From NCBI GenBank assembly GCA_017979445.1, contig CM030714.1:47941220-48005219 (forward strand): a stretch of 64,000 bases of DNA, in the 5' to 3' direction. The stretch comes from Akebia trifoliata (Eukaryota; Streptophyta; Magnoliopsida; Ranunculales; Lardizabalaceae). The position numbers and the translations under genes were made by a program. Numbering within the stretch: position 1 is the stretch's first letter; each line of letters begins with the position of its first letter. The notes under the pieces are model-generated. The model did no database searches, was not told where the DNA came from, and saw only the letters and a program-made list of their open reading frames with translations. This document shows, in pieces, positions 1 through 11,700 of the stretch.

Positions 1-537
1 GGCCAACGACATTTTGTAAGATTTGAAATCTTCTTAAATTAGTAAGGAAAGTGTTTTTCATTACAAAAATTAGTGTCCAGGGATGGTTGCTTTCAACTTT
101 GGAAAATACGAAATTATGAATTCTTATACCTGGGAAACCTATTTTATATGAATCGTGATAATCCAATGCGGTTTTTTTTTATACACTTCCTTCACAGAAC
201 CGTACAAAACCATGTAGAAAGGTCCGTAGATTTTTATTTTTCTAAGTAAGCAAGTTTTGAATTAATTTGAGAACAGGAAACAAAGGAATAAATTCCTTTG
301 TTAGAAAACAAAATAAAAAACAAAAAAGACCGTATTGCTAGCTATCAAGTAAATTCCAAGCTCAAGGAGTCGATAGATCCTGAAAAATATATATATATAC
401 AGCACGTGGAAATTGTGTATGAGACTATAAGTTTATTGATTATTCAATGATTCCACGTTCTTATTTTGGTAAACAATTACAAAGACCCTAACAATGTCTA
501 AATTCAGACGCAAAGATTCCATCAACTTGTATTCTCC

Positions 538-546
538 TATAAAAAT
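538..546 (+). promoter_or_regulatory. TATA box candidate of the first NCL gene
   Basis: A TATAAAAAT-like stretch lies about 95 bases before the ATG at 637, a reasonable TATA position for a plant gene with a short leader. The rest of 1-536 shows no gene; bases from about 150 begin with GAATCGTGATAAT, resembling an end of the Mutator-like MITE family seen elsewhere in the window, without a clear partner end. Confidence 0.45.
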
Positions 547-636
547 ACTTCAATTGATCATCTCAGCTTCAACTTTGATCATCATCATCACCTTCTTCTT
601 GGTGTTCTCTCCTTGCACCGATAGAGGTCAGAAAAT

Positions 637-3299
637 ATGGCAAAAGCTATAGTTTCTATAATTCTTCTCCTCCTCGTCCTTCTACTCCTCCTTGAAAAGG
701 GCCAAAGCCGACCTCTAGGATTTAATTATCCGGAGTTAGTTTCAGATGGAGTAGATCGTGTTGATCAATCGCCCTTTTTACTGATGAAGATGCTACATTC
801 TTCTGAGGATTGCGAGCACATGTATGGGTTTTTACCTTGCACAAACAACCTTGTAGGCCACCTCTTCTTAATTGTGGTGTATGAGTACCTACTGTTTCTT
901 GGGGAGAGGTATGTTTCGGCCGGGAGTGAGCTCATGTTCAAGATCTTAGGCCCTGGAGTCTTCGGTGCTACCGTGTTCCACATCCTGGGAGCACTTCCAG
1001 AGTCCATGATAGTCCTTGGTATAAGCTCATTTCTGATTATTTTCTTAATTGTTTCAATATTGAGCAAAAGAATTTTTATAAAAGAAAAAAGATTTTTAAA
1101 CTCCCACCACCAAAAAAAAAAAAAAAAAAAAGTTTTTTCAATGTTGAACTATTTGATCATGTCTAGTATTTTTTAAAGTTGTAAGTTCTTTATTTGTATG
1201 TCCTTAATTCATTTTTGGAAGTAATTTTTATTTTTTAGTTATGATAATAGAAGTAGAATTAGGATATATTTGCAAAAGATTCTATATATATTTTCCTTGA
1301 TCTTATATTTTACTGTTTAAATTATTATTATTATTATTATTATTATTTAACTAAGCAAGCAAGGTGTAATAATTAGTGAATCGTGATAATCTGACTACCT
1401 CACAAATGACTCTCTTACCATGACAAGTTCAAGATTCGTAGATCTATACGTTTTGGGATACAAAACTGCACTTCCCCATAAAAAGTGTATCCCAAGGGAA
1501 TCATATATCTCGAGGTGTATATATCTACTCAGGGTGGAGCTAGTAAGGAGACATTGGGGGCGATTGGCCCCACTCAACTTTTTTGGGCATTTTAGATACC
1601 CTTGAATTTATGCTTAAATTTGAGATACTCCTACATTTTGAACTATTGACATTTTTCGTTTGACCCTGTTGCCCCCACTCCCTCATCTTCCTCCAATCTC
1701 CCCCTCCAATTAACTATAAGTCTACCCCCACTAAAAGAAAATCCTATCTTTACCCTGGATCTACGATTCTCAAACTTGTCATCGTCAGGAGAGTCAATTG
1801 AGTGTGTCACGTGCGGTAGTCAAATTATCACGACTCATAATTTGTAGGTGATAATCATGATGAGATTTCATTTTGTGGTTGGCTTCTCTCAAAAATCGAA
1901 GCCCATCCAATGAATAAATTTCTACCAGAAAAAATCAGCAATCTTATCAGAAAAGTTATCACCTCAGTGACTTAACTTCCAGCTAAGCTTTTATGAAAAT
2001 ATATATATTTCTGTTAGTACTATCAATTGTCATTATGTGGAAACTTTGGACTGAAAACAATTAATTAATAGTAAAGGCTATACATTAAAAATTCATAGAT
2101 TCCATTTCATGAATAGACTAGAGAAGGAACCTCTGTCATAGCAACTATATATCTAAGCTGACAATTCCAACCCTATCACAAGAGAAGAATTCAGCTTCAT
2201 TGTTAGATATATAGCATTCGAAATATTTACTCCTACCTATTATCAATTTTCCACCCCCAACATATATAACCTGGATTTCCAAAGCAAGATCGATCAACAT
2301 TAATTGTTATCCAGACTTCCATAGGTGTTTCCCATAATTAACTTCATAGCCATTTCCATGTAAAGACTGAGAATCTAAGAAACAGGGGCGGATGTAGAGT
2401 GGGGGCTGTGGGGCACTTGCTCCCACAAGAGTTTTCAAATTCTATGGTGTAATGTGCTACTGCGATAAAATTTAGCGGCGGATAAAAAAAATTGCCACTA
2501 TTACCCCCATAAATTTTTTTTCCACTCTTAGTTGTCCCCACAACTATTTTTTTCATTTTTAATTGTCCTCACGGGTTTTTTTCTACTCTTGGTTGCCCCC
2601 ACATGAGCGAAATCCTGGCTCTGCCCCGGTTTAAAAATATTATTGTTTGGCAATGTAACACAAAGAGCAATTCGAGGCATGGTTTTAAAAAATATATCCA
2701 CTTGGTTTTTATTATTTTTTTGAATCCCACTTTATCACTATGTCACATGAGCCGTTGGAAATGGCTTTCTTTAATAGAACTTTATTGAGATGATTCCAAA
2801 TATTGAGATCAACAATATTATATAAATATTATAAATATTTTTAGTGTTTTAAAATTATATAATAATTTAATATAATTTAATCATTCAATATTATATAAAT
2901 ATTTTTAGTGTTTTAAAATTCTATAATAATTTTATTTTTGATTTTGAGAAAATAACTTTATACATATACATAGCGTGCCATTTGGAGACCCTAAATAGAG
3001 CCAAACATTTTTTCAATGTATGGGTTAGGAGTTTCAGAATGGCTGATTTTTGGTGATGATGATCTATATGATGAGGAGATCATCCTCACTAAAAATCAGC
3101 TCATTCTAAAACTTATGACCCCATCAATAATGGTTTATAAAAATCGGACGGTCCACGATTCTTTAAGTTGTAAACTAGAAATCATCCTCACAATAAATCA
3201 GTGCATTCCAAAACCTCTAACCCTCATTTTGAAAAATGTCTAGCATAATGTTTGACTCTCTTTAGGGCCTCCGAACACTTCACATATACATATATAAAT

Positions 3300-3341
<42 letters not shown>

Positions 3342-6300
3342 CACAAAAAATCAGTGCATTCCAAAACTTCTAACCCCATCAAAAGTGATTTACAAAAATC
3401 GGATGGTCCACAATTCTTCAAATTGTAAACTAGGGCTAGAAGTTTCGGAATGAGCTGGTTTTCGGTGAGGAAGATCTCTTCACCATAGATATCACCCTCA
3501 CAAAAAATCAGCCCATTCCAAAACTTTTAGCCCCTATTTTGAAAAATGTTTGGTACAATATTTGGCTCTCGTTATGATATAATTTCACTTGCTTGCCTAA
3601 CAAAAATAAAATTTTGAATTTTGACGTATTTTTCATGTTTTTCAGTGTCCGGACTTTCTTACAGTAAAGAGATTGCTCAAGAGAAGGTCCAAACAGGAGT
3701 GGGCTTGCTTGCTGGATCAACAGTCTTGCTTCTAACATTACTTTGGGGAACTTGTGTTATTGTTGGCAGGAAAAATTTTTCAGAGAGTTCAACTTCAAAC
3801 AATTCACCTATTTCAAGATTAACTGGTTTGTGTTCTTTCCATAAACCCAGGTTTGGGATTATTGTTTGTTAAAAACAGTTCCTAGCGTTGTTTGATTTTT
3901 TTGTCAAGATTACCAGAATGCCTTTTCTAAATTATTTTTTTGTCACCTAAACCAAATACTAAATTATGAACTACTTTTTGTGAACTTCATTGATAAAGCA
4001 ACATTAAAAATAATGTTAATGTGTATCATCATGGAAGGGTATATCATAATGATTGAAACTTAATGAGTGTATTATCGTAAAATTAAATTTTATCTTTTGA
4101 CAGTGTTAGGATTCCCGCAATCAATCGTGGAAGTTGGAAACACAAAATATTAATTTCACATTGTTGCACTTCAAGCTTCCTGTGGAAATGAGAATCATGA
4201 CAAGAATGCATTAGCAACCCAATTACCATACAGTAGAATAGCATGAGAAGCGCAACTTGATCACGTTAAGAAACGGTACCTAAGAACTTGATTGTGTTAA
4301 CAAACGGTCCCTAAGTTTTTAGGTTAAAACTATATTACTATACATGATTTTAAAACTCTAACAAAGTGAAATGTGATCTTGAACCAGTAGCAAACAACAT
4401 TTCAATTTTAGGATAGATATGATGATTTTATAGATTTTCAATTATAAATGATTAATAAAATAAGTTTCAATATTTGTCTTTTACAGGTTCTGGTATTATT
4501 ACTGATCAGGAGACTAGTTATACTGCAAGGATCATGGTTCTATCAGTGGTGCCATTTATCATTGTGCAACTACCAAAAGTCCTCCAATTATATCATGGGA
4601 GACGCATTGTTACATTGATCTCTCTAATTATTTCCTTTGCTTTCCTATTCTTTTATTTCCTCTATCAGGTATTTCATTTATTTTATTATTTGAAAAAAAA
4701 ATATGCAATTAAATCTTTCTCAAATCCATTGCGATTGAAATTCTTTGTATTGTTAAAATCATTCACTATTTCTTGAAGTTCGATCCCTCCCTCGAACGAA
4801 TCATATTTGAATCGTCAAATCTAAATTGGTTGTAGGATCGAGAAGATGATTTCCTTTTTGTGGGGAATTTGAGATTTTTCCTATATTTATTATTTCTAAT
4901 AGTTTTGGGGGCAAGTTTTTTACAGATTTTTTCGTAGCTGTCTGGGTAAATTTAATTCAATTTTTGGATATATTTTTTTTAAAGATCCAAATTTGCAGTG
5001 TATGGGATATGCCCCTTAATAATATCTGTAAATCATGATTTTCTTTATTTATTTAATCCTTAATTTGTTTCCTAAACCCGAAGAAGAAAAAAAGAACTAA
5101 AGAAATATTCAATGTTAATAAATTTGTAGAAAACTAGAGACATGTTTTCTCATAAAAATATTTGATATATTTTTATTTATGCTTTCTCAATATTTGTACA
5201 GGTTTTTCAACCTTGGATTCAAAAGAGAAGGTTAGAATATGTGAAGCATGAGCATCTGATGGTAGATTTTTTAAGACATGTGGAAAGACATACTTCGAAA
5301 CAACTACTCACAGATGAGGGCACACCTAATCTACCAATTATAAAAAGGTGGATTCTTTTTTCACAAATATTATTTACTGTTCAAGGCTTGAAAGTTAGTA
5401 TTAATTTTATCATTATTTTGCTATTTCTATTATAGGCTATTTGAGAAAATGGATGTCGATGCGGATGATATTATAAGTCCTTCCGAACTAAAAAAGTTGA
5501 TCATGGAAACCAGTTATGTAAGACCAAATTTAGATGAGAATGATGCAGTAGAAGAAGTAATGAAAGATTTTGATCTAGATTGTGATCATAAGATTTCTAA
5601 GGAGGAATTTATTAAAGGATTCGTGAAATGGCTTGTTAAGAGCAAGCACGCAGTTCGCAATCGAGATTCTTACAAGAAAGAGAATCTGGACGAATTATAC
5701 GAGGTAATTAACAAACCCATATCATTTTTTTTTTAATTTATATATCGAGATACATTTTGAAAATATTTACAGAAAGTAGAATTTATCCTTACCTATCAAA
5801 AAAAATGTTTTGTTGAAAACAGACAGAGTATATGGAAATGAGTAAATTTACTTTTATACCTCATTGGTTTAAACATGATAAATGACCATTATTTTTATCT
5901 TAAAATTACTTTTTTTGGGGTCAGTTTATCACAACTCATTATTTATTTGTACATTTGAGTTCACTAATTTTATTTTTCACCTTTGTTATTTATGCAGAAG
6001 AGAATGGTAGAGTATGCAAGATGTAAGTACTTGATACTAGAAATTATAAGAAATGTGCAAAGCGAGGCATTAGGAATCCTCCTTACAAATGATGGGGAAC
6101 CAAATATACCTACTATAAGAAGGTTAATTCTTGATATCTACTCTATGCAGTTTTCACAATTAGATAGTATTTTTTATTTTTAATCCTTAATTAAGACATT
6201 CAAATCAATGCAGGTTATTTGAGAAATTTGACCTTGATGGGGATAATTATATATCTAGTTCTGAATTAAAAGAAATAGTACACGGTATCAAGTTTACAAA

Positions 6301-7679
6301 GACAAAAGATGTGGATAAGGAGAAGATTGTAACACGATTGATGACAGAATTAGATACAGATGGTGATCAGAAGATTAATGAGGAGGAATTTATCAATGGA
6401 TTCACAAATTGGCTTAAAATACATGTGACCCAAGATGACTTATACTTGGTAAGTAATTAAACCCATTTTACAGCTTTGCTCTATTTTAAGCATAATTAGT
6501 ACTCTATTTTGGCATCTTTAAAAAGAAGCTTGATTCCAAAAGTACCGATCCATAACAAATTACATAATCCTACTCAAGACGTGCAAATGATATGATAAAG
6601 AGTCGTGATAATATGACATCTTACATACCTAGCATGGATCACATGACTTGTTTGGATCGTGAGTTTCTTCGAGTTTGACTACTTGATCATGGCTTTTTTT
6701 TATGTATACAGGAAGCTTGGAAAGAAACCGAAAAGTTGGTGGATGAGAGGACATCAAGAAAATGGATGATCGGTAGTCCTTTGTCGACTTGCTTTAAATC
6801 AATATCATTGTTGTTGCTGGGCACTGTTATACTATCCTTACTTGCCGAACCTCTTATAGAATCTGTCTCAAATTTCTCCAAGGCTGCAAGTATTCCTTCT
6901 TTCTTTGTGTCATTCATCGTGATCCCTTTGGCTACTAAATCTAGGGAGGCAATATCAGCAATTATCTCTGCAAGTCATAAGAAGCACAGAACTACTTCTT
7001 TGACATTTTCCGAGGTTTGTCTCTCATTTAGATTTAAATTTCTATCTAAATATTAGAAGTTTTTGTGCATTTGTTGAGATGTAAGATTATCCACCATATA
7101 TATTTTTCCAAATTTCCAATGAATCCTACTATTTTAGGCCCTTGTGATCACTGTGACATTTTCAATTAAAATGTTAAGTACTTGTTATTACCAAGGTTAT
7201 ATATAAAATTTAGATTTAATGAACATTAATATATTCATTCCATGTGTCATTTTCTTATTGATGTCTTAGCTACTTATAGGTGATTAGAAGGATCTTAACC
7301 AAAATCTGTACTTTCCAGCTGCCCACAAACTTCTCAAAATCATTCTTTTTTTGGGTCTAATCTTTGCCTTTTATTTTGCTATGGATAAATTATTTTGGGG
7401 TTATCTAATATTTGGAGTCTTTTATTGCAGATTTATGGTGCGGTATTCATGAACAATGTCCTTGGGTTATCTATTCTTTTATCACTTGTTTATGTGCAAG
7501 GCTTGTCATGGGATTTCTCAGCTGAAGTGTTGATCATTCTTATCATATGTGCCACGATGGGTCTTCTAACTAGTTTCCGCTCCCAATTCCCACTTTGGAC
7601 ATGTTTTATAGCCTATCTTTTGTACCCACTGTCTTTGGTGTTGGTGTATGTTCTCGACTATGTTTTTGGTTGGAATTAG
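637..7679 (+). CDS. NCL: NCL-type sodium/calcium exchanger-like protein with four EF-hands (9 exons, 689 aa)
   Basis: Exons: 637-1018, 3646-3825, 4487-4668, 5202-5347, 5436-5703, 5998-6122, 6214-6448, 6712-7014, 7431-7679; all introns are GT-AG and the frame stays open (2070 nt). The product has an N-terminal signal-like hydrophobic segment (residues 4-19), a first alpha repeat around residues 118-136 (GALPES then GLSYS), a cytosolic EF-hand section, and a second alpha repeat around 578-586 followed by the conserved MNN segment. NCL proteins are CaCA-family exchangers moving Ca2+ and Na+ across internal membranes. EF loops are at 303-314, 343-354, 434-445 and 475-486, all with acidic residues at positions 1, 3 or 5, and 12. 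Exons 6-7 duplicate exons 4-5; the sister gene at 33127 has only one pair. In alpha repeat 2 the sister's ATNSSEA reads ATKSREA (K582, R584), so transport may be altered or lost. The model rests on splice signals and alignment with the sister gene. Confidence 0.88.
1378..1836. mobile_element. Mutator-like MITE (GAGTCGTG family) in NCL intron 1
   Basis: Ends match as inverted repeats over roughly 80 bases: left GAATCGTGATAATCTGAC, right the complement of GAGTCGTGATAATTTGAC. Flanks form a near-perfect 9-bp target duplication, ATAATTAGT (1369-1377) and ATAATTTGT (1837-1845). Nine-base duplications are typical of Mutator-like elements. The middle (about 1515-1740) holds unrelated sequence resembling the GGGGCGGA element at 2384, so it looks nested. 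Confidence 0.7.
2384..2629. mobile_element. MITE-like element with GGGGCGGATGTAG / CTCTGCCCC ends
   Basis: The segment begins AGGGGCGGATGTAGAG and ends with the approximate reverse complement, CTGGCTCTGCCCC. The interior has repeated 'cccccac' blocks in place of coding sequence. It lies in intron 1 of the first NCL gene. Superfamily not determined; no clear target duplication seen. Confidence 0.5.
3005..3570. mobile_element. Two tandem MITE-like copies flanking a (GA)n run, 75 bp before NCL exon 2
   Basis: Copy one (about 3005-3285) and copy two (about 3335-3570) share arms reading 'gggttaggagttt..gaatg.gctgatttttggtga' and its complement. They are related to the better-preserved copy at 48283-48572. 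A (GA)n microsatellite (3302-3334) separates them. The second copy ends about 75 bases upstream of the exon 2 acceptor. Confidence 0.55.
6600..6694. mobile_element. Degenerate fragment of the GAGTCGTG MITE family in NCL intron 7
   Basis: The left end GAGTCGTGATAATATGAC is clear. The right end is decayed (around TTGATCATGGC) and no target duplication can be defended. It lies less than 20 bases before the exon 8 acceptor region. Confidence 0.4.
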
Positions 7680-7689
7680 GAATTACTGC

Positions 7690-8040
7690 TAGAGTATTAG
7701 GTTGAGGCATTGTAATAATGCGTATTCTGATACACTGTTGCATTCTTATTGAGATTAGTTAGGATCGATTAGATTAGAATAAATCTCTTTTAATAGGGTT
7801 TATTTTATTTTCTGAATAAACCCTTGTTAGTATTATGTAATGAATATTTAAGAGAATCAATTTAATTATATCATTCTTCTTTATGGTATTCAAGCCTAAG
7901 CTCTTGTATACGCCACTCTCTGGTGGTGGAGGTGTTGTCACTGCGCGACCTAAATATTTTCTTTCTTTCTTTCTTTTCTCCTTCAATATTGTTTTACTTT
8001 TTATTTAAATAATAGCTTCCTCTGTATCTCTATAAACCTC
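7690..8040 (+). mobile_element. Copia-type LTR 3' portion with primer-binding site, immediately after the NCL stop
   Basis: The stretch aligns with the reverse complement of 21850-22155 (shared features: 'gcattgtaataa', 'tattgagatta', 'taagagaatcaat', 'cattcttctttatg'). At 7884-7903 it carries TGGTATTCAAGCCTAAGC, a decayed form of the TGGTATCAGAGC initiator-Met-tRNA primer-binding site of plant Copia elements. It starts about 10 bases past the NCL stop, so the NCL 3' UTR probably lies within LTR-derived sequence. Nothing recognisable as gag or pol follows; 8040-8404 is unassigned. Confidence 0.55.
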
Positions 8041-8404
8041 CTTAGCGCACACCCTCATGTCTCACAATTGCTACTTTCATTTTATCTAAAATCTCTCTAA
8101 CGACAACAGTAATTCGTATACTCTTGAAAGAGATGATGGTAGATCTTATCTAAGTGATGAGTCGTCGGCTTCGACAAACTTAAAAAGAATGTGACAACGA
8201 TTGGCTTCACAAACAAGCAAGTGACCACTAACAAGTACGATTGGATTTTCGATCATCCATCAATGTATCACTTCATAATTAGATCAAGAGTGGTTATTCA
8301 ATAAAATCAATTGCATGTTCCTTCTTTGAAGAACCATGCAATTGTCGGGGGGACTGCTGGAAATAAGGTGCTTCATATTAAGATGCATAAAATATTTATA
8401 TCAT

Positions 8405-8585
8405 GGAAAATACTAAAATGACTATGTAGGACACCGCATTAGACATTGTGTTGATGTGGACGTGTGCAAGGAACCACAGATGTTTTTTCTTGAGATATGA
8501 GTGAAAACATCTATGATTCTGTGAAAACCTCTACTTTAGCTCAGTGACTAACGTAGTGTCTTGCACAGTCACTCTAGCATGACTC
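8405..8585. mobile_element. Mutator-like MITE (GCTG/GTGAC subfamily)
   Basis: The left end GGAAAATACTAAAATGAC and the right end CACTCTAGCATGACTC (complement GAGTCATGCTAGAGTG) match the family at 28741, 30208 and 48013. Flanks give a 9-bp duplication: TTATATCAT (8396-8404) and TTATGTCAT (8586-8594), 8 of 9 matching. Confidence 0.7.
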
Positions 8586-8586
8586 T

Positions 8587-8763
8587 TATGTCATTGATAT
8601 TGATAAAGGAGGGGAAACAGTAGATGATACTAAAGTGAAGAAATTAAAAGCTGGATTGGTCAGAGAAGTTCAGGAACTGCATAAATCAGGGGCTTTGGTC
8701 AAGGTTGGACCGTCCATAGGCTTAAGGAGCGGGAGAAAACTTAAGGCTGTTAATGTCGATTAG
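8587..8763 (+). pseudogene. 3' remnant of LINE ORF1
   Basis: An open frame ending in TAG at 8761-8763 encodes a basic C-terminus (GLRSGRKLKAVNVD). It overlaps the ORF2 ATG at 8753 by 11 bases in another frame, an arrangement suited to termination-reinitiation. The N-terminal RNA-binding part and zinc knuckle of plant L1 ORF1 are missing. Confidence 0.6.
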
Positions 8764-11700
8764 ATCCATTTCTTGGAACGTGCGTGGTCTCAACAATAGG
8801 GCCAAAAGGGCTTCGGTTAAGGCAATATTAAAAGCCCACAAACCACACATTGTAACACTTCAAGAAACTAAACTGGACCATGTGGATAGGGTGGCAGTAA
8901 GAGACATTTGGGGAGGGCGTAACGTGGGTTGGAAGCACCTTGCTTCAAATGGGACAGCAGGAGGGGTCTGGGTGTTATGGGACAAGAGATTGATCGAGGT
9001 GGAGGATTCTTTAGTGGGAGCTTTTTCTGTATCTATTTTGTGCCGGTGTGTAGGGAAGATAGACAGTTGGGTGTTCTCGGGAGTGTACGGACCTACGAGA
9101 GATTGGGAGCGAGAGCAATTCTGGGAGGAGTTAGATGACGTGGGCAAGTACTGGAACCGTCCGTGGTGTCTGGGAGGAGACTTTAATGTAATTAGATTTG
9201 CTTGTGAGAAACTAGGAGGATCGAGGATAACAGCCAAGATGAGGAGATTTGGGGACTTCGTGAACCGAAATAATTTAATGGACATTCCACTTCAAGGCAG
9301 AAGTTTTACTTGGTCTAACCATCAAGTTGAGCCCACCCTCAACAGATTAGACAGGTTCTTGGTGTCTGATGATTGGACTTTAATCTTTTGTCAGATTTCT
9401 CAGACGGTCATGCCAAATCCAGTGTCTGACCATTGCCCTATTCAGTTGGTAGCAGGGCCACTCAGCAGGGGCCCCATCCCGTTTCGTTTTGAATTGATGT
9501 GGTTGAAACATCACAACTTCAAGGAGTTGATAACCAATTGGTGGAGGAGTTTTTCATTTGCAGGAACAGCAGGGGAGGTGTTCAGAAAGAAGTTGAAGGC
9601 CTTAAAGATGGCATTAAAAGAATGGAACAAAGAATACTTCGGTAGAGTGGATGCGCAGAGTAAAGACATTCTCTTGAGAATTGAAGATTTGGATCGTAGG
9701 GAGGAGATGAACCCGATTTCGTTTAACGACAAGACAACGAGATTAAACCTTCGCGAGAAGTATCAGCGATTGGCACTTATGGAAGAGATCAGTTGGAAGC
9801 AGAAATCCAGAATTAGATGGCTTAAAGAAGGGGATGGTAACACGAAGTTTTTTCACCGCGTGGCCAATGCCCGAGACAGAAACAACCACATGACGAGGTT
9901 GTGTGTGAATGGGGAGTGGTTGGAAGGGGAAGAGGCGGTTGCAAAGGGGATTGTAGATTTTTACTCGGTACTGTATACCGATGGTGTTGATAATAGACCG
10001 AAACCTGATCTGCTACAGTTTGACAAGATATCTGAGGCTCAAAGCGATTGGCTGGAAAGACCGGTGCAAGAAGACGAGATTTGGGATGTTATCTCAAGCA
10101 TGAAGAGTGATAAAGCACCGAGACCCGATGGTTTTCCTGTGGAGTTCTACAAATTTTGTTGGGAGACCATCAAGTGTGATTTCATGGCTCTGATTGATGA
10201 ATTCTTTAGGGAGGGTATGCTGGACCGTGATTCCAATTGTACCTTCATCGCTCTGATCCCAAAGGTAGTTGGAACGGAAGATATTAAAGACCTGAGGCCC
10301 ATAAGCTTGGTGAATACTAGTTACAAAATTATCACGAACATCCTGGCTAAAAGATTGAAAGGGGTCATTCAAGGGCTAATAGGGTGTAATCAGAGTGCAT
10401 TTGTCAAAGGTAAACAGATCCTAGATGGAGTTCTAATTGCGAACGAGTGCATAGATTCCAGACTAAAATCAGGTAAAGCGGGTGTGGTGTGCAAGGTGGA
10501 CTTTGAGAAGGCCTATGATCGAGTCAATTGGCAATTTTTGGAATACATACTGGGGAATATGGGTTTTGGTAGGAAATGGATAGCATGGATTATGGCGTGT
10601 GTGACCTCCCCCTCCTACTCGATTTTGGTGAATGGAACGCCTCACGGATTCTTTAGGAGTACGATAGGCCTCAGGCAAGGGGACCCTATATCACCTTTCT
10701 TATTTATCATAGTGGCAGAAGCATTTGGTAAGATGATGGAAAGAGGGGTAGCAAGTGGGTCATTCTCAGGGTTCTCAGCAGGGGCAGGGACGGTAAACAT
10801 TTCACACCTTCAATTCGCTGATGACACTTTAGTCTTCTTGGATGACTCCTTAGATCAGACAAGGAGGCTAGGAGGATTGCTGTGTTGCTTCGAAGCTATT
10901 TCTGGCATTCCAGTTAACACAAGAAAAAGTAAGGTGTTTCCGGTTGGCTCGGCTAGATGTGCAACTCTTCTGGCAGCATCGTTGGGATGGCAAGTGGGCA
11001 GTTTTCCCTCGTCCTACTTGGGGATGCCTCTAGGGGCCCCCTATAGGAGGGTGGCGATTTGGGACCCGATAGTGGAAAGAATTGAAAGAAAACTAGCAGG
11101 GTGGCAAGCGAATTATCTTTCGAAGGGAGGTAAACTGACTTTGATTAAAAGTGTTCTTTCTAGCATTCCAATATATTTTCTTTCTCTTCTCACAATGCCT
11201 CGAAGTGTAGAACTCAAGTTAGACAAGTTGTTTCGCGACTTTCTATGGCATGACAGAGTTGGGAATAGAAAACATCATCTTGTGAATTGGAAACAGATTT
11301 GTTCAAATAAGAAACATGGAGGCCTCGGCATTAGGAGACTTGGGGAGATGAACGTGGCCTTAAGGGGCAAGTGGTTGTGGAGATTTGGGAACGAGGAGAA
11401 TAGTTTATGGAGACAAGTTATAGAGAGTAAGTTTAAGTTGAACAGGACAGGGTGGGAAAGCGGTTCAACTAGACAACCATATGGATGCGGGTTGTGGAAG
11501 GGCATCATGAAGATCATCCCATTATTCAATATGAGAATAAAATTCAGAGTGGGTCAAGGTAACCGAGTCAAATTTTGGGAAGACACATGGTGCGGCAATC
11601 GGCCCCTAATGGAGATATTCCCAACTTTGTATTCCATATCCTCTAAGAAAGGGCAACCAATCACAGCCGTCCGACGATTTATGGGTGGAGAATGGGCATG

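Noticed and set aside
765..1067. 100-codon minus-strand frame
   Set aside because: Antisense to NCL exon 1, which has clear family homology and splice structure.
8860..9285. 141-codon antisense frame
   Set aside because: Complement of the LINE endonuclease coding strand; shadow frame. The same applies to other antisense frames in 9500-11890.
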